Source: Tetraselmis striata (Eukaryota; Chlorophyta; Chlorodendrophyceae; Chlorodendrales; Chlorodendraceae). From it: DNA of 64,000 bases. Position numbers and translations under genes: made by a program. A model generated the notes under the pieces. It did not search any database. It saw only the letters and a program-made list of their open reading frames with translations, and was not told where the DNA came from. Location of the stretch: positions 62,001 to 126,000 of the forward strand of contig VCJN01003216.1 of the NCBI GenBank assembly GCA_006384855.1, given 5' to 3'. This document shows, piece after piece, positions 43,285-53,118 of the stretch; positions within the stretch are counted from its first letter, which is position 1; every line of letters begins with the position of its first letter.

Positions 43285-44560
43285 CAGCGTCGATTTTTCG
43301 GCGGTGAGCTTTATTGCCGTACGGGTACCCGTATAGTGCAGCGGATCGGGCCTATATGTGCATGACTAAAGCGCTTATCTACTGGAATGTACTACTAAGT
43401 ACTATAATCCACCCACCCACCCGCCCACCCGCCCGCCCGCCCACGGTCCTTGATTACACAGCCGTCCGATTACGATCTCACGGCTGGGAGGCTATGAGTA
43501 CTGGAAGTAACTTTACAGTTGAATCAGCGATGCGTCGATTTTTCAGATAATTTTAAAAGAACGGGTTCTATATCACCGGCCTACAGTACCATGAATTGCA
43601 TTGCCAGCGCTTTGAAGTACAGGTAGCGCTAGTCGCTACCAGCAGCGAGCGTGTGCATTACCAACGCTTTGAAGTACCAGAGTTTTTTTTCCATTACTAG
43701 TAGCGAGTAGCGAGTACCAGTACTAGTACTAGCAGTACCAGCAGCGAGTAGCGAGTACCATTACCAGCAGCGAGCGTTCGCATTGCCAGCGCTTTGAAGT
43801 ACCAGAGCTTTTTTTCCATTCGCAGCAGAGAGTAGCGAGTACCAGTACTCATAGCCTCCCAACCGTGAGATCGTAATCGGACGGCTGTGTAATTAAGGAC
43901 CGTGGGCGGGCGGGTGGGCGGGTGGGTGGGTGGATTATAGTACTTAGTATTACATTCCAGTAGATAAGCGCTTTAGTCATGCACCTATAGGCCCGATCCG
44001 CTGCACTACACGGGTACCCGTACGGCAATAAAGCTCACCGCCGAAAAATCGACGCATGACTAAAGCGCTTATCTACTGGAATGTACTACTAAGTACTATA
44101 ATCCACCCACCCACCCGCCCACCCGCCCGCCCGCCCACGGTCCTTAATTACACAGCCGTCCGATTACGATCTCACGGTTGGGAGGCTATGAGTACTGGTA
44201 CTTGCTACTCTCTGCTGGTAATGGAAAAAAAGCTCTGGTACTTCAAAGCGCTGGCAGTGCGAACGCTCGTTGCTGGTACTGGTACTCGCTACTCGCTGCT
44301 GGTATTGCTGGTACTGGTAATGGTACTCGCTACTCTCTGCTGGTAATGGAAAAAAAAACTTTGGTACTTCAAAGCGCTGGCAATGCAAACGCTCGCTGCT
44401 GGAAGCGACTAGCGCTACCGGTACATGTACTTCAAAGCGCTGCCAATGCAATTAATGGAACTGTAGGCCAGTGATACAGAGCCCGTTCTTTTAAAATTTT
44501 CTGAAAAAGCGACGCATCGCTGATTCAACTGTCAAGTTCCTTCATAATTTCAAACCAACG
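43285..44560. repeat. Foldback palindrome (about 0.5-kb arms)
   Basis: 43510-43985 is the near-perfect reverse complement of 44054-44540, separated by a 68-bp spacer (43986-44053). Paired landmarks include TCAGCGATGCGTCG, TTTTAAAAGAACGGG, GCGCTTTGAAGTAC, GAGATCGTAATC-GACGGC and AAGCGCTTTAGTCATG. A further inverted copy of the inner 200 bp precedes it at 43285-43500. Single arms recur at 325-556 and 3589-3850. There is no coding capacity; it is likely a foldback/MITE-like DNA element. Confidence 0.85.
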
Positions 44561-44699
44561 ACTACCGGCGATTTTATTGGCGACGCTTCGCTGATTTTTA
44601 CTCGTACCGCAGAGGGCCACGTCGCAGCGCCGAAAAGCAGTAATCAAAATCGGCGACGCCTCCAACCAATACAAATCGGTGACGCGTAAGGATTAGTCT

Positions 44700-44745
44700 A
44701 CGTGTAGCCGGGGCATTTTAGAAAAAAGAATGCCCCGGCTACGCG
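44700..44745. repeat. Perfect 14-bp hairpin
   Basis: GTAGCCGGGGCATT pairs with AATGCCCCGGCTAC across an 11-base A-rich loop. Confidence 0.85.
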
Positions 44746-44861
44746 TAGCCTGCGCGTCGCCAGTTTTTCCCACGAGCGTCTGTATCTATATCGAGGGAAA
44801 AAGGGCAATATTTGAGTCAAAATGGGCACATTTCTGGACTCAAAATTACCCCCCCCCCCCC

Positions 44862-44906
44862 TTAACTCAAATTTGTACCCCTTTTGGGGGGTGCAAATTT
44901 GAGTTA
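44862..44906. repeat. Hairpin with AACTCAAATTTG arms
   Basis: AACTCAAATTTG and CAAATTTGAGTT bracket a loop whose C and G runs (CCCC-TTTT-GGGGGG) can also pair. A C run precedes it. The spacer 44910-45330 shows nothing else. Confidence 0.8.
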
Positions 44907-45339
44907 CGCCTAATACTGTACGAATGTACTGTGAAGCTGAGCTTTGACATATTCCTCTTCTTGCCAACATTGTACGAGGTACTATTCACCTAGCTAGTGA
45001 AATGAATCTGCACTATGTACTACACATCTGCCCACCGCCCTTTGACGTCGCTACCCTTCCATGCTAACCGTTTTTGCCTCGAATGCTACTCCGCCACTGT
45101 GCTCTTTACTCATGATCTACCACTCGCATGCACCCTCGCGCTTTTATTCTTCGAGGCATCTCCACACTTCTCGGTGCACAAAAGCATGGCAGACCGTGCT
45201 CGCAGAGCAAAACGCACCTCTGCCCGCCTGCAGAATCCTGTGGCGGGGGCATTTATTTGCGGCTGCATTTGGTTTTGAATAACCAACGAGGGCTCTTGAC
45301 ACACTAGTAGTGACCCCCAGGGCGCGAGATTCTCCGCAG

Positions 45340-45678
45340 ATGCACCTGGCCTCCGAAGACTACCGGCTTGTGTACAACGAGATGCGAGGGATTTGCAACG
45401 AGTATGCCCGAGAAGCTCACCGGCAAATGCGAATCTCGTCCCCTGGTTACATTGCCCGGCACAAGGCCCTCGTCATGGCAGATCCGGACTGCGGCTCGGG
45501 TTTTGCTCATGTCGACGGCGTGGCGGGGGGGCTGCTCCTCATCATCTTTCTCAACTGCTGCGCGCCACTCACTGCTGTCCGGAGGGGGCGAGATGTGACA
45601 ATTGTCGACGCCTTAAAGTGGGCTGCACCTCGAATCGCGAGCCCCCCCTTCGCCTTCCATCGTGCCATTATGTTTTAG
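45340..45678 (+). CDS. Hypothetical protein or exon
   Basis: From ATG (or from the acceptor-like CTCCGCAG just before it) the frame reads MHLASEDYRLVYNEMRGICN and EYAREAHRQMRISSPGYIAR, then degenerates after GSGFAHVDG. A possible donor (CAT/GTCGAC) lies there. The first 60 residues look like a folded protein. No family was recognised. It may join the exon at 45734. Confidence 0.3.
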   Translation: MHLASEDYRLVYNEMRGICNEYAREAHRQMRISSPGYIARHKALVMADPDCGSGFAHVDGVAGGLLLIIFLNCCAPLTAVRRGRDVTIVDALKWAAPRIASPPFAFHRAIMF

Positions 45679-45733
45679 ACGCTAGTCGGGGTGGAATCTC
45701 ACCCTCGCGCCTGTCTCTCCATGCATCTCCGCA

Positions 45734-46039
45734 GCATGGGAAGTCGCAGCAGCGTCGCCGCTTGACGTCGTGCCGTGGCTGGAGCAGAATCGGCCGGAGG
45801 TCCTTGCCGAGCTCCAAAAGGTCCGGAATCTCTGCACTGGGCGCCTGACGCAGAGCAAATCTCTCGTCCCCCTCGGCGTCGCGGACGACCGCTACCGCAC
45901 GGACGTCTACCAAGGAAACGAGGACGTTGCGACATACTCGCGCCTTGGCTTTGCTTTCCCCTTGCATGCACAAGATGTCCACGCCAGCTCTCTCTACCTC
46001 CCACCGTATTGGTCGACGACCGCTACTACTAGGTCGTAG
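45734..46039 (+). CDS. Hypothetical protein or exon
   Basis: After CATCTCCGCAG the frame reads AWEVAAASPLDVVPWLEQNR, PEVLAELQKVRNLCTGRLTQ and YSRLGFAFPLHAQDVHASSL to a TAG at 46037. It could be the next exon after 45340. The family is unknown. Confidence 0.3.
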   Translation, partial: AWEVAAASPLDVVPWLEQNRPEVLAELQKVRNLCTGRLTQSKSLVPLGVADDRYRTDVYQGNEDVATYSRLGFAFPLHAQDVHASSLYLPPYWSTTATTRS

Positions 46040-46140
46040 CGGCGCCGCGTCAGGCTGGCAGGTCCTCCAAGCCCGCATCTCAACCACCGCCAGCGGGGTC
46101 CGGCGGAGATGGCTCCCAAAACGGCGCTGCAGCAGGTCTC

Positions 46141-46635
46141 TTGGAGCTTCGACCAGCTCCGCCCCCTCCCCCGAGCAGGCTTGGTCCCTCGGAGACTGCC
46201 AAGCCGCCGACAAAGCCTCGGCCTTCGAGTGCGACGAAGCGCCCGCACGGTGCGTTGAGCACGGGAGGCAAGAGCACCTACTTGTCGCCCATGAAGCTGC
46301 GTAGGAAGCATTATTCCAAGAAGCGCGGGCCGAGTCCTCCTTTAAAGATGGCGAAAGAGTTGGAGGACGACGACCGCTTCCAGGCGCCTAAGTCGAAACG
46401 CGAAGCCACGTCAAGCCGTCACGCGCCTTCGGGTGCCGCTGGTGGGAGTCGCAGGGCCACATCTTTCCGTGGGGGTGCCCCATCTCCGCCTAAGAAGCCC
46501 TCATCTCGGGACGCGAAGCCCGCACCGCCGCCTGCGCCGACATCTCGCCCCAACGCCGCGTCGCTGTCATCAGAGTTCATAGGTAGCATCTCGTTGCGAC
46601 GAACCCAATCTCTGAGGTCGGCGATAGACTCGTAG
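46141..46635 (+). CDS. Hypothetical basic, disordered protein region
   Basis: A 164-residue frame is rich in Pro, Ser, Lys and Arg (KSTYLSPMKLRRKHYSKKRG, then KELEDDDRFQAPKSKREATS). It would fit a disordered C-terminal tail of the upstream exons. A competing minus-strand reading overlaps it from 46419, so strand assignment is uncertain. Confidence 0.2.
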   Translation: MELRPAPPPPPSRLGPSETAKPPTKPRPSSATKRPHGALSTGGKSTYLSPMKLRRKHYSKKRGPSPPLKMAKELEDDDRFQAPKSKREATSSRHAPSGAAGGSRRATSFRGGAPSPPKKPSSRDAKPAPPPAPTSRPNAASLSSEFIGSISLRRTQSLRSAIDS

Positions 46636-46860
46636 GCCCGGGGCCCCTTCTCTGCGCGAGTGAGGGTCTTTTCCATGCTTTAAACGCCAGTCGCCACGCC
46701 CTCACGTCCGCCATCTTCATGTCGTCCTTCCCCAGTTTCTCCACAAGTCGCATATGCGCATCGTCGCCGTGCTCCGTCCTTCATCTGGGCTTAACTTGCT
46801 GAGGAATGCGAACTTTGCCGTCCACGACGACGTCAACCTCCTCCTCCTCCTCCTCCTCCG
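46419..46860 (-). pseudogene. Minus-strand coding remnant
   Basis: Read from 46860 down: an acidic Glu run then VDVVVDGKVRIPQQVKPR, an in-frame TGA, MRLVEKLGKDDMKMADVRAW and RLAFKAWK. One frame change later it reads TRAEKGPRAYESIADLRDWV and RRNEMLPMNSDDSDAA. The residues look protein-like across the stop and the frame change, which suggests a decayed gene next to the gypsy insertion. No family was recognised. Confidence 0.3.
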
Positions 46861-46960
46861 CGCTTACTGCTTCCTCATCCCACAGTCCCCGGCTCGCGCC
46901 GGGACCCGCACATGTGGCGGGTTGATAAGGACGCTGCGCACAACATCATGGGCATGCCGC

Positions 46961-47916
46961 AGCATCTGTCACATCCGCTTGCGCATGAAGAACGGGACAG
47001 TTAAGCCCTTCCGGGTCGGCTAGGGTTACAGCTAGGGTTCCATACCCGGTTGAGACCACGGCAGGGCACCTGATTGGTTAGGGTTCCATACCCTGGCCAT
47101 AGCCCTGAGCGAGGCGCAAGGAGACATACATATCCGAGATCAAAGACCCGCCCAAGCACACCTCGGCGGGACTTCGAAGGGAACTCAGATAGTACCTTTA
47201 ATCGGGACCTCTAACAGGGACCCCTAAGGTAGACTACCTGCAGAAGACGAAGTACTGTACTGCTGCTGGTACAAGGCGCAAGACTCACTGTAGCCGCGGC
47301 CGAGTAGTAGTATAGGACTTAATGAGTACAATTAGACAAGGGCAGTGCGTAATGCGTATGGCGCGCGGTGCGCGCACGGCGCGCGTGCTATTAGCACTAT
47401 GCGTGACGTGCGGCCGCCTTGCCATGGCCGCGATCGCGTGCTTATAGAGGGCCTCCGCCTTCTGGCGGTCCCTCTTCCCCTTTGTCTTGCCGGTGTGTGC
47501 CTGTGTGTGCTTGTGTTTGCCTATGACAGGCATAGGCAAGAGCCTGTGTACGGGACGGAGACGGTGTAAGAGACGGAGATCGGCTTGAGGAACGAGGGCC
47601 AAAGGTAACCACGGTAGCCTGCGTGCTTGTCGTACGGTCGCGCGCGTGCTGCTCGCTGCATTGTGCGCGCGCGCTGGTGGTGGTGTTGGGTTGTCACCAT
47701 TCGACGCGGTACCGACGTAAAGTACTGTAGGAACGGTTAATAGCCGCGACCAGCACTGCATCAAGTACTGCACGGCGTAACGGTGACCTCTGGTGAGAGG
47801 TTTTATTGCCACTGGCATTCACCCCCCTGAGTACGGGCAAGACCAGCAACGCTGGTCTGAACTAAAGCCCTATAGGCGTCTGAGAGGTGCCTATAGTGAC
47901 TTAGGTTCGCGTTCAG
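46961..47916 (+). repeat. 5' LTR of gypsy element
   Basis: It matches 57510-58459 from AGCATCTGTCA to TAGGTTCGCGTTCAG. It contains GAAGTACTGTACTGCTGCTGG and GC-alternating tracts (GCGCGCGGTGCGCGC). A small indel at the TGTGTGTGCTTG stretch and about 20 substitutions distinguish the two LTRs. A TG...CA core would start at 46967 and end at 47915. Confidence 0.9.
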
Positions 47917-48848
47917 ACAAGGGGGAAGAGCTCTCGTGGGTGAGAGTGAGTGCTAGAGGTGAGGAAAGGTCTAAGGGGTGTTGGAGACAAACCTATATGG
48001 GAACTGCTCGTAAGAGTACATAAGACTCGAAGGGTGAGGGGACAAAACCCACTAGAGGTTGGGCCAGGAAGGCCCTCGGACTAGTGAGGTGACGAGGTGA
48101 GGAGTGATTCGAGTTTCCTTTTGGGTTTGGTGACGAGCGAGAGGCAAAGGGTTTGCCACCTCTGGGGACACTTTGTGTTTGTGCCTGAGCGAGCCGTGAA
48201 CAACGGGGCATTGAGTGGGCGAAGGGCACTAACGCCAAGCTAAGTGTGTTGCTGAGTGGCCCTTTCACCCGGCGCGGCCTCTGAGTGAGAGCCACGGCGT
48301 GCCGATGACGCTCTTTCACCATCCCGCGGGAGGTGAGAGAGCGGCGTGTTCCTTTGGGTACCAATTGGCATGCTCCGGTTCTTGTGGCTTGCTCCGGTTC
48401 TTTTGGCCTGCTCCAGTTCAACGACCTGCTCCTGTTCAACGGTTCAACGACGACAGGTGGTAGGAGGGAGGCAGGGCGTCAGCCCGGGAGTGGGAGGGCG
48501 CCGGCTTCACAGTCGTGTGTCAGTGCCGGAGTGCACTTGGAGGGAGCGGCATCGCCGCCTGAGGGCCCCGGCGAGGGTGACGGCTGGCGGGTGCGTGGCT
48601 CAGCTCGGTGCCAACCTCTTCGTGGCGGTGGTGTGGATCTGAGGTTCACCGGCACTGAGTTATACCGGAGGTTGGAACTGTTCGTGTATCGGCTTGAGAC
48701 AGGTGTGCGCCAACACCGGCGAGGCGACGCGGCGGCAGCCCTCAGATTTCTGAGGCCGCGTGGACGCAGCCCCCACTTCTGAGCTTGAGGGCCCCGGCGA
48801 GGGCGACAGCCAGCGGACGCGCTGGAAAGCGCGGAGGGCGGCTTTGCC
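47917..48848 (+). other. gypsy untranslated leader
   Basis: About 0.9 kb lies between the 5' LTR and the gag start. It opens with ACAAGGGGGAAGAGCTCTCG, where a primer-binding site should lie; I could not match it to a tRNA. No conserved ORF was seen. Confidence 0.5.
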
Positions 48849-50240
48849 ATGGGCGACCTGTGGGCAGCACTGGACGAGCTGGAGGAAGACCAGTTGATCG
48901 AGGAGGTCGTGGAGGGGCTGCTGAACGACGTAGACGCATCCAACCAGGAGGGTGAGGAGTGCGATCACGAGAACACGTACGCATACAGCAGCTGCGAAGC
49001 CGAGGACAACGGAGACGACGAGGACGAGCTCTACTTTTCTCCGCTGCCAACACGCAACCCTAGGCGAGACACTTTGTACGGACACGCGTACTTGGTGGAG
49101 GACGCAATGAGCGACGACGAGATGGAGCCGCGGAGGGGCAAGGGCTCCAGCGGGAAGTTGTGGGCGGGTCACGAGAAGGCGACCTCAGAGCACACGTTTG
49201 AGACGTGGAAGAACTCTACGGACTGTGCCATGGAGAAGGAGCAACAACAGGCATTTGACCGCAACACACCGTTCAACGAGATCCACGAGGTTCACGTGCT
49301 GCGGAGCCGCATTCAGCCGAAGTACTTGGAGTCGCTAGAGACTACACTCATCAGCCGGGGCATCAAGTACGAGGACTCGAGGATCGTACGGAGGCTGGAA
49401 GGCGCAGAACGGCTCGACTACTACCGCCGGTTGTTGGACGGCATGTGGGAGGAGCTCGTCAACATCACCAAGCACATCGAGCTGCATTCGGAGCGGTACA
49501 GCAAGTGCCATCGCTCGCATGGTGAGACTGTGCGCGACTTTCGCAATCTGTTGCTAACGCACACCAGGGTCAAGAACCTGGTCACCGAGGAGACGACACG
49601 CATTGTGGAGATATCGCGCGTCGACGTGGATTTCATCGCGCGGGCCTGGGGCAAGACGCGTTTCAGCCCCCGCATCAACTTCGCACAACAACAACTCGTG
49701 GACTACACGATGGACACCCAGGTGGACAGGACCTGGGAGATGGCTGAGTGGCTCGACAAGCAGGAGCGCGGCAGCATTCACATGCGCGCTCACTCGCGCG
49801 TCCAGAGCGGAGGCGATGGGCGGGGTTTTGACCACGAGGAGCACAACAGCCGCGGTGGCGGTCGCGGCAGCGACAGCCGTGGTCGTGGAGGCAGCCACGG
49901 AGAGGGTGGCAACTACCATCGACGTGGAGGTGGAGGAGGTGATCGTAGAGGCGGGCGCACGGAGAGGAGCGCTTACGCCCGTGGTGGAGATGATGGTGGG
50001 CGAGGCGGCCACGTCAACGAGGCAGGTTGCTATGGTTGTGGGTCGAAAGATCACTACACGAGCGACTGCCCTCTGTGGAGCAAGACGTGCTCCGAATGTG
50101 GCAAGAAGGGTCACATTGCCAAGCGGTGTTGGAAGGCCAACCCTGATCTCCGTCCGGAGACCGCCATGGCAGCAACCAATCCCCGGGAGCACATCAGAGT
50201 GCGCGAGAAGCCCAAGAAGCCGGACGCAAGTCGTGCATGA
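48849..50240 (+). CDS. gypsy Gag with zinc knuckles
   Basis: A 463-residue intact frame starts MGDLWAALDELEEDQLIEEV with an acidic N terminus. The helical capsid-like part includes RIVRRLEGAERLDYYRRLLD and IHMRAHSRVQ. A Gly/Arg/Asp-rich linker leads to two CCHC zinc knuckles of the C-x2-C-x4-H-x4-C type (CYGCGSKDHYTSDC and CSECGKKGHIAKRC). It forms the virus-like particle and binds RNA. The frame closes with TGA at 50238-50240. A third knuckle (CMMCGKDAGHTTEEC) is encoded across the end in the -1 frame, so Gag-Pol is probably joined by a -1 shift just before 50234. Confidence 0.8.
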   Translation: MGDLWAALDELEEDQLIEEVVEGLLNDVDASNQEGEECDHENTYAYSSCEAEDNGDDEDELYFSPLPTRNPRRDTLYGHAYLVEDAMSDDEMEPRRGKGSSGKLWAGHEKATSEHTFETWKNSTDCAMEKEQQQAFDRNTPFNEIHEVHVLRSRIQPKYLESLETTLISRGIKYEDSRIVRRLEGAERLDYYRRLLDGMWEELVNITKHIELHSERYSKCHRSHGETVRDFRNLLLTHTRVKNLVTEETTRIVEISRVDVDFIARAWGKTRFSPRINFAQQQLVDYTMDTQVDRTWEMAEWLDKQERGSIHMRAHSRVQSGGDGRGFDHEEHNSRGGGRGSDSRGRGGSHGEGGNYHRRGGGGGDRRGGRTERSAYARGGDDGGRGGHVNEAGCYGCGSKDHYTSDCPLWSKTCSECGKKGHIAKRCWKANPDLRPETAMAATNPREHIRVREKPKKPDASRA

Positions 50241-51346
50241 TGTGTGGCAAGGATGCGGGCCACACAACTGAGGAGTGCGGGAAGCGGCGCAAGTTCGTTG
50301 CGAACCTGCGGGCGACAGACGGCCACGAACCCAAGCACCCGCAGCTCAACGGCTATGCTCAAGTCGTCGGCGGCGAGGAGGGCATAATGGTGGGGCTGGC
50401 AGCCGCCAGCCAGTTGCGCCCACAGCGTAAGAGCACGGAGGCTCAACTCCATGGCGTCAACACGGTGCGCATGGAGGACGGAGAACGTGAGGCCAGGCAG
50501 CGGAGGCTGCCTCGCGGCTTCACCACCCCATCGGTGGAGATGGCGCAACAAATGCACAGCCGTACAGAGCTGACGGCGAAGCTCACCCGCGCAGCGCAGA
50601 GCGTCACGGTGCCTGTGTCACTGGCCAACGGCGGTGGACAGCCGCGCATGCCGCTGATGGAGATCGCCAAGCGGCTGGTCAAGCACGAGCCCGTGGAGGA
50701 TGGCTGGGAGAAGCATGATGTCATGCGTGCTCTGGAGAGCAAGCGAGTCTCCATCAGCTTGATGGAGGCTTACCAGCTCGAGCGCAGCGGCGGCGGGATG
50801 ATGGAGAGCGTCATGGCAATAGCATGGGGCGGCGGTGCACTGAGTACCGAGCCGATCAGCAGCCACGCTCACTCAGCCAGGACCTCGAGCGGGGAGCGCG
50901 CCTTCGAGGCAGCGCTGATGATGGTGGAGGAGATCGCTGACCAACAAAGCGGCGGCAAGTCTACCGCGGAGGAGAAGACCGCTGGCGGAGAGGCTGAGAC
51001 TGAACGGTCTTTTGCCATTTACCGGCCGGGTTAACTCGCGATACAACGCGAGGAGGAGGAAGATCGCAAGCGTGCAAATGCGCATCGCAATGCCAGCACG
51101 GCGGTTGAGGAGGCATCAGTATGTCGCCGCAGCGGCAAGTGGGAACCCGCCACTGACTATCGACGCAGTGCTACTGAGGCAAACATCAGGGAGCAAGCAC
51201 TACGGCTGCTCAAAGGGTCTGAGACCCGACGCTGCCTGGAGCAGTAGGCGGAAGTCGCCAACAAGGGCATTTTTGCCCTTCAGCCCACAGGGGCTGAGGC
51301 GAAGGAGCAGCCGGAGACGGCTCGGCTTGACACCATCACGTGCGAG
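50237..51346 (+). pseudogene. gypsy Gag-Pol linker region with two nonsense codons
   Basis: This is the -1 frame relative to gag. It begins in the third zinc knuckle and contains a helical region with FTTPSVEMAQQMHSRTELTA and MPLMEIAKRLVKHEP. It meets TAA at 51032-51034 and TAG at 51245-51247, both in frame with coding-like sequence on each side (LAIQREEEEDRKRANAHRNA, and later PTGAEAKEQPETARLDTITC). It then passes without shift into the protease. Confidence 0.55.
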
Positions 51347-51690
51347 TTGTACGCCAACAACACCATGCTGCAGTGCGAGACCATTTCCGACGGCGGCAGC
51401 AGCCACACCCGCATGAACGCGTCAGGGATGGAACCAAGCGCGGCGGAGGCCGTGGTAAAGGGCGCTGGCGTGTGGGTGGACGTCGACATGGTGGTGGTGC
51501 TCGCCAATGGCAAGCGCTCATGCGAGCAGCAACGACGATTGCGGGATGGCGTGGTCTTCACGCTTCGGGACCCCGTCACCTCAATCATGGCAGCTCATCA
51601 CGCACCGCGCGTGTACGAGAATGGAGGCGAGGCACCGGGCTTGCTGCTCGGTGGACCTACCATCACAGCCCTCGGGCTGCGCCCGGACCC
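51330..51690 (+). CDS. gypsy aspartic protease (retropepsin-like)
   Basis: The frame has TISDGGSSHTRMN near its start, aligning with the D-S/T-G-A active-site motif of retropepsins, here in a DGGS variant. About 90 residues later LLLGGPTITALGLRP matches the conserved (I/L)(I/L)LG-D-L flap-side motif. Between them lies VWVDVDMVVVLANGK. It would cleave Gag-Pol. The Gly in place of Ser/Thr at the second active-site position is unusual and may lower activity. Confidence 0.55.
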
Positions 51691-52019
51691 GGCGACCAGA
51701 ATCTGCACTTTCCGCGCACCCAACCGACCAGCCGGCAGAGTGCCGCTGCTCAGCCAGACGGCGTGGGAGCGGCGGGTCCGCGAGCACCAACCTGTGGTGC
51801 GCGTGGAGAGAGCGAGCTACTGCCATGGGGTGGAGCTCGGCGATGATGAGATGGGGGAGGAGAGTGGGGGGGGCAGTGACGTGTCTCACAGCCACGCCGC
51901 CCACGAACCCTCACGGCGTGACATGCAAGAGTCCAAGACCTGCGAGCCGGCAGACCTACCGCCTTTGTGGGAAGTGCAGAGCCTGCAGCGTCACGGGCTG
52001 ACGAGGCTGAGCACCCGCG

Positions 52020-53060
52020 AAGAGGGCATCAGCATGTACGAGCCATGTGGCGGAGGCTACGTTGCCGTGCTGAATGCCATGCTGGCCAACGGTCAGAAGG
52101 TGGCCAGATACCGGCATTCGGACATCGACCCGGCAGCCCGCAAGGCCGCTGGGCAGCGTGTTCAAGGAGCTTAGTAGGAGATATCCGGATCTACTACCAG
52201 CTAGCGCGATCAAGGGGTGGGACTCGTTCCCACAGGACATCACGGCGATCACAGCGGAGGACGTGAGGCGCCTGCCATACATAGACAAAATGGGGTGTGG
52301 ATGGCCCTGCCCAGGCATGAGCAGAGCCAACCGCAACGCGCTGGCATTGCGCGACCGGAGGTCACGTTTGCTCTTTCACGTGGCCGCGTTCATCGAGAAG
52401 CTCGAGGAGAAGCAGCCCACCGGCGTGGGGTGGCTGCTGGAGAACGTGGATACGAGCGGAGACGAGAGACTGTACATCAAGAAGTCTGAGAAATACATCA
52501 CGAAGATCATCGGGAGAGCGCTCGTGATAGATGAGGCGGGCTGTGGATCCAGTCATCACCGAGTGCGACGATTCTGGACGAACATGGGGGACGTGGCGAG
52601 ACTGAAGTTGGCGTGGGAGAGGCGGGCGGACATGCAGCCGCGACTGCTGCGAGAGGTGCTGCCACCGCACCTACGGCCGCATGTCAATCTGCCGACACCA
52701 CCCAACGGAGTTCGCGTCAACAAACCGGGGCAGCCACGCGCGTTGCCAACGATCTTGGCGCGACCGGACTCAGATACCTACTTCGGCGAGGGGGCTGGCA
52801 TGTTGTTCAACATCAACACGGGCGAGTGGGAACGGCCCACTGTCCACTTGAAGGAGGAGCTTTTTGGTTACGAGCCGAACGTCCTTCACGGCATATCGCT
52901 GCCGGACCATGAGCGCCTCATAGGCAATGCCATGGGTCTGCACAGCGTCGCGTGGATCGTCGGGCAGCTCTTCGTGGAGCAGCAACGACTGAGGGACTTG
53001 GAGGAGCTGGAGCGCGCAGCCCGGGCTGCCCAGGCAGCTCAGCGCGCAGAACGAGAGAGA
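52020..53060 (+). pseudogene. DNA cytosine-5 methyltransferase domain within gypsy pol
   Basis: Motif I/II (MYEPCGGGYVAVLNAM, then YRHSDIDPAARKAA) lies in the protease frame. One base change near 52145 moves to the next frame. There, FPQDITAITAEDV is followed by motif IV GCGWPCPGMSRAN (catalytic Cys in PCPG; 52293-52330), motif VI WLLENVD (near 52440), motif VIII HHRVRRFWTN (near 52560) and motif X ERLIGNAMGLHSVAW (near 52915). Order and spacing are those of C5-MTases, which transfer methyl from SAM to cytosine C5. All key residues are present apart from the frameshift. It lies between protease and RT, where gypsy elements normally have nothing. Confidence 0.85.
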
Positions 53061-53118
53061 CGAGAGCAACGCAGGATGCGGAGATCCTGCGGGAGAGCAT
53101 GGCAGCAGCTGTGTCAAC

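Noticed and set aside
46960..46966. A target-site duplication for the gypsy element
   Set aside because: The bases flanking the two LTRs do not match under any reasonable LTR boundary, so none is claimed.
47281..47820. 177- and 175-codon minus-strand ORFs in both gypsy LTRs (47285-47818 and 57834-58361)
   Set aside because: They lie wholly within the LTRs, have GC-alternating composition and no domain; duplication merely reflects LTR identity.
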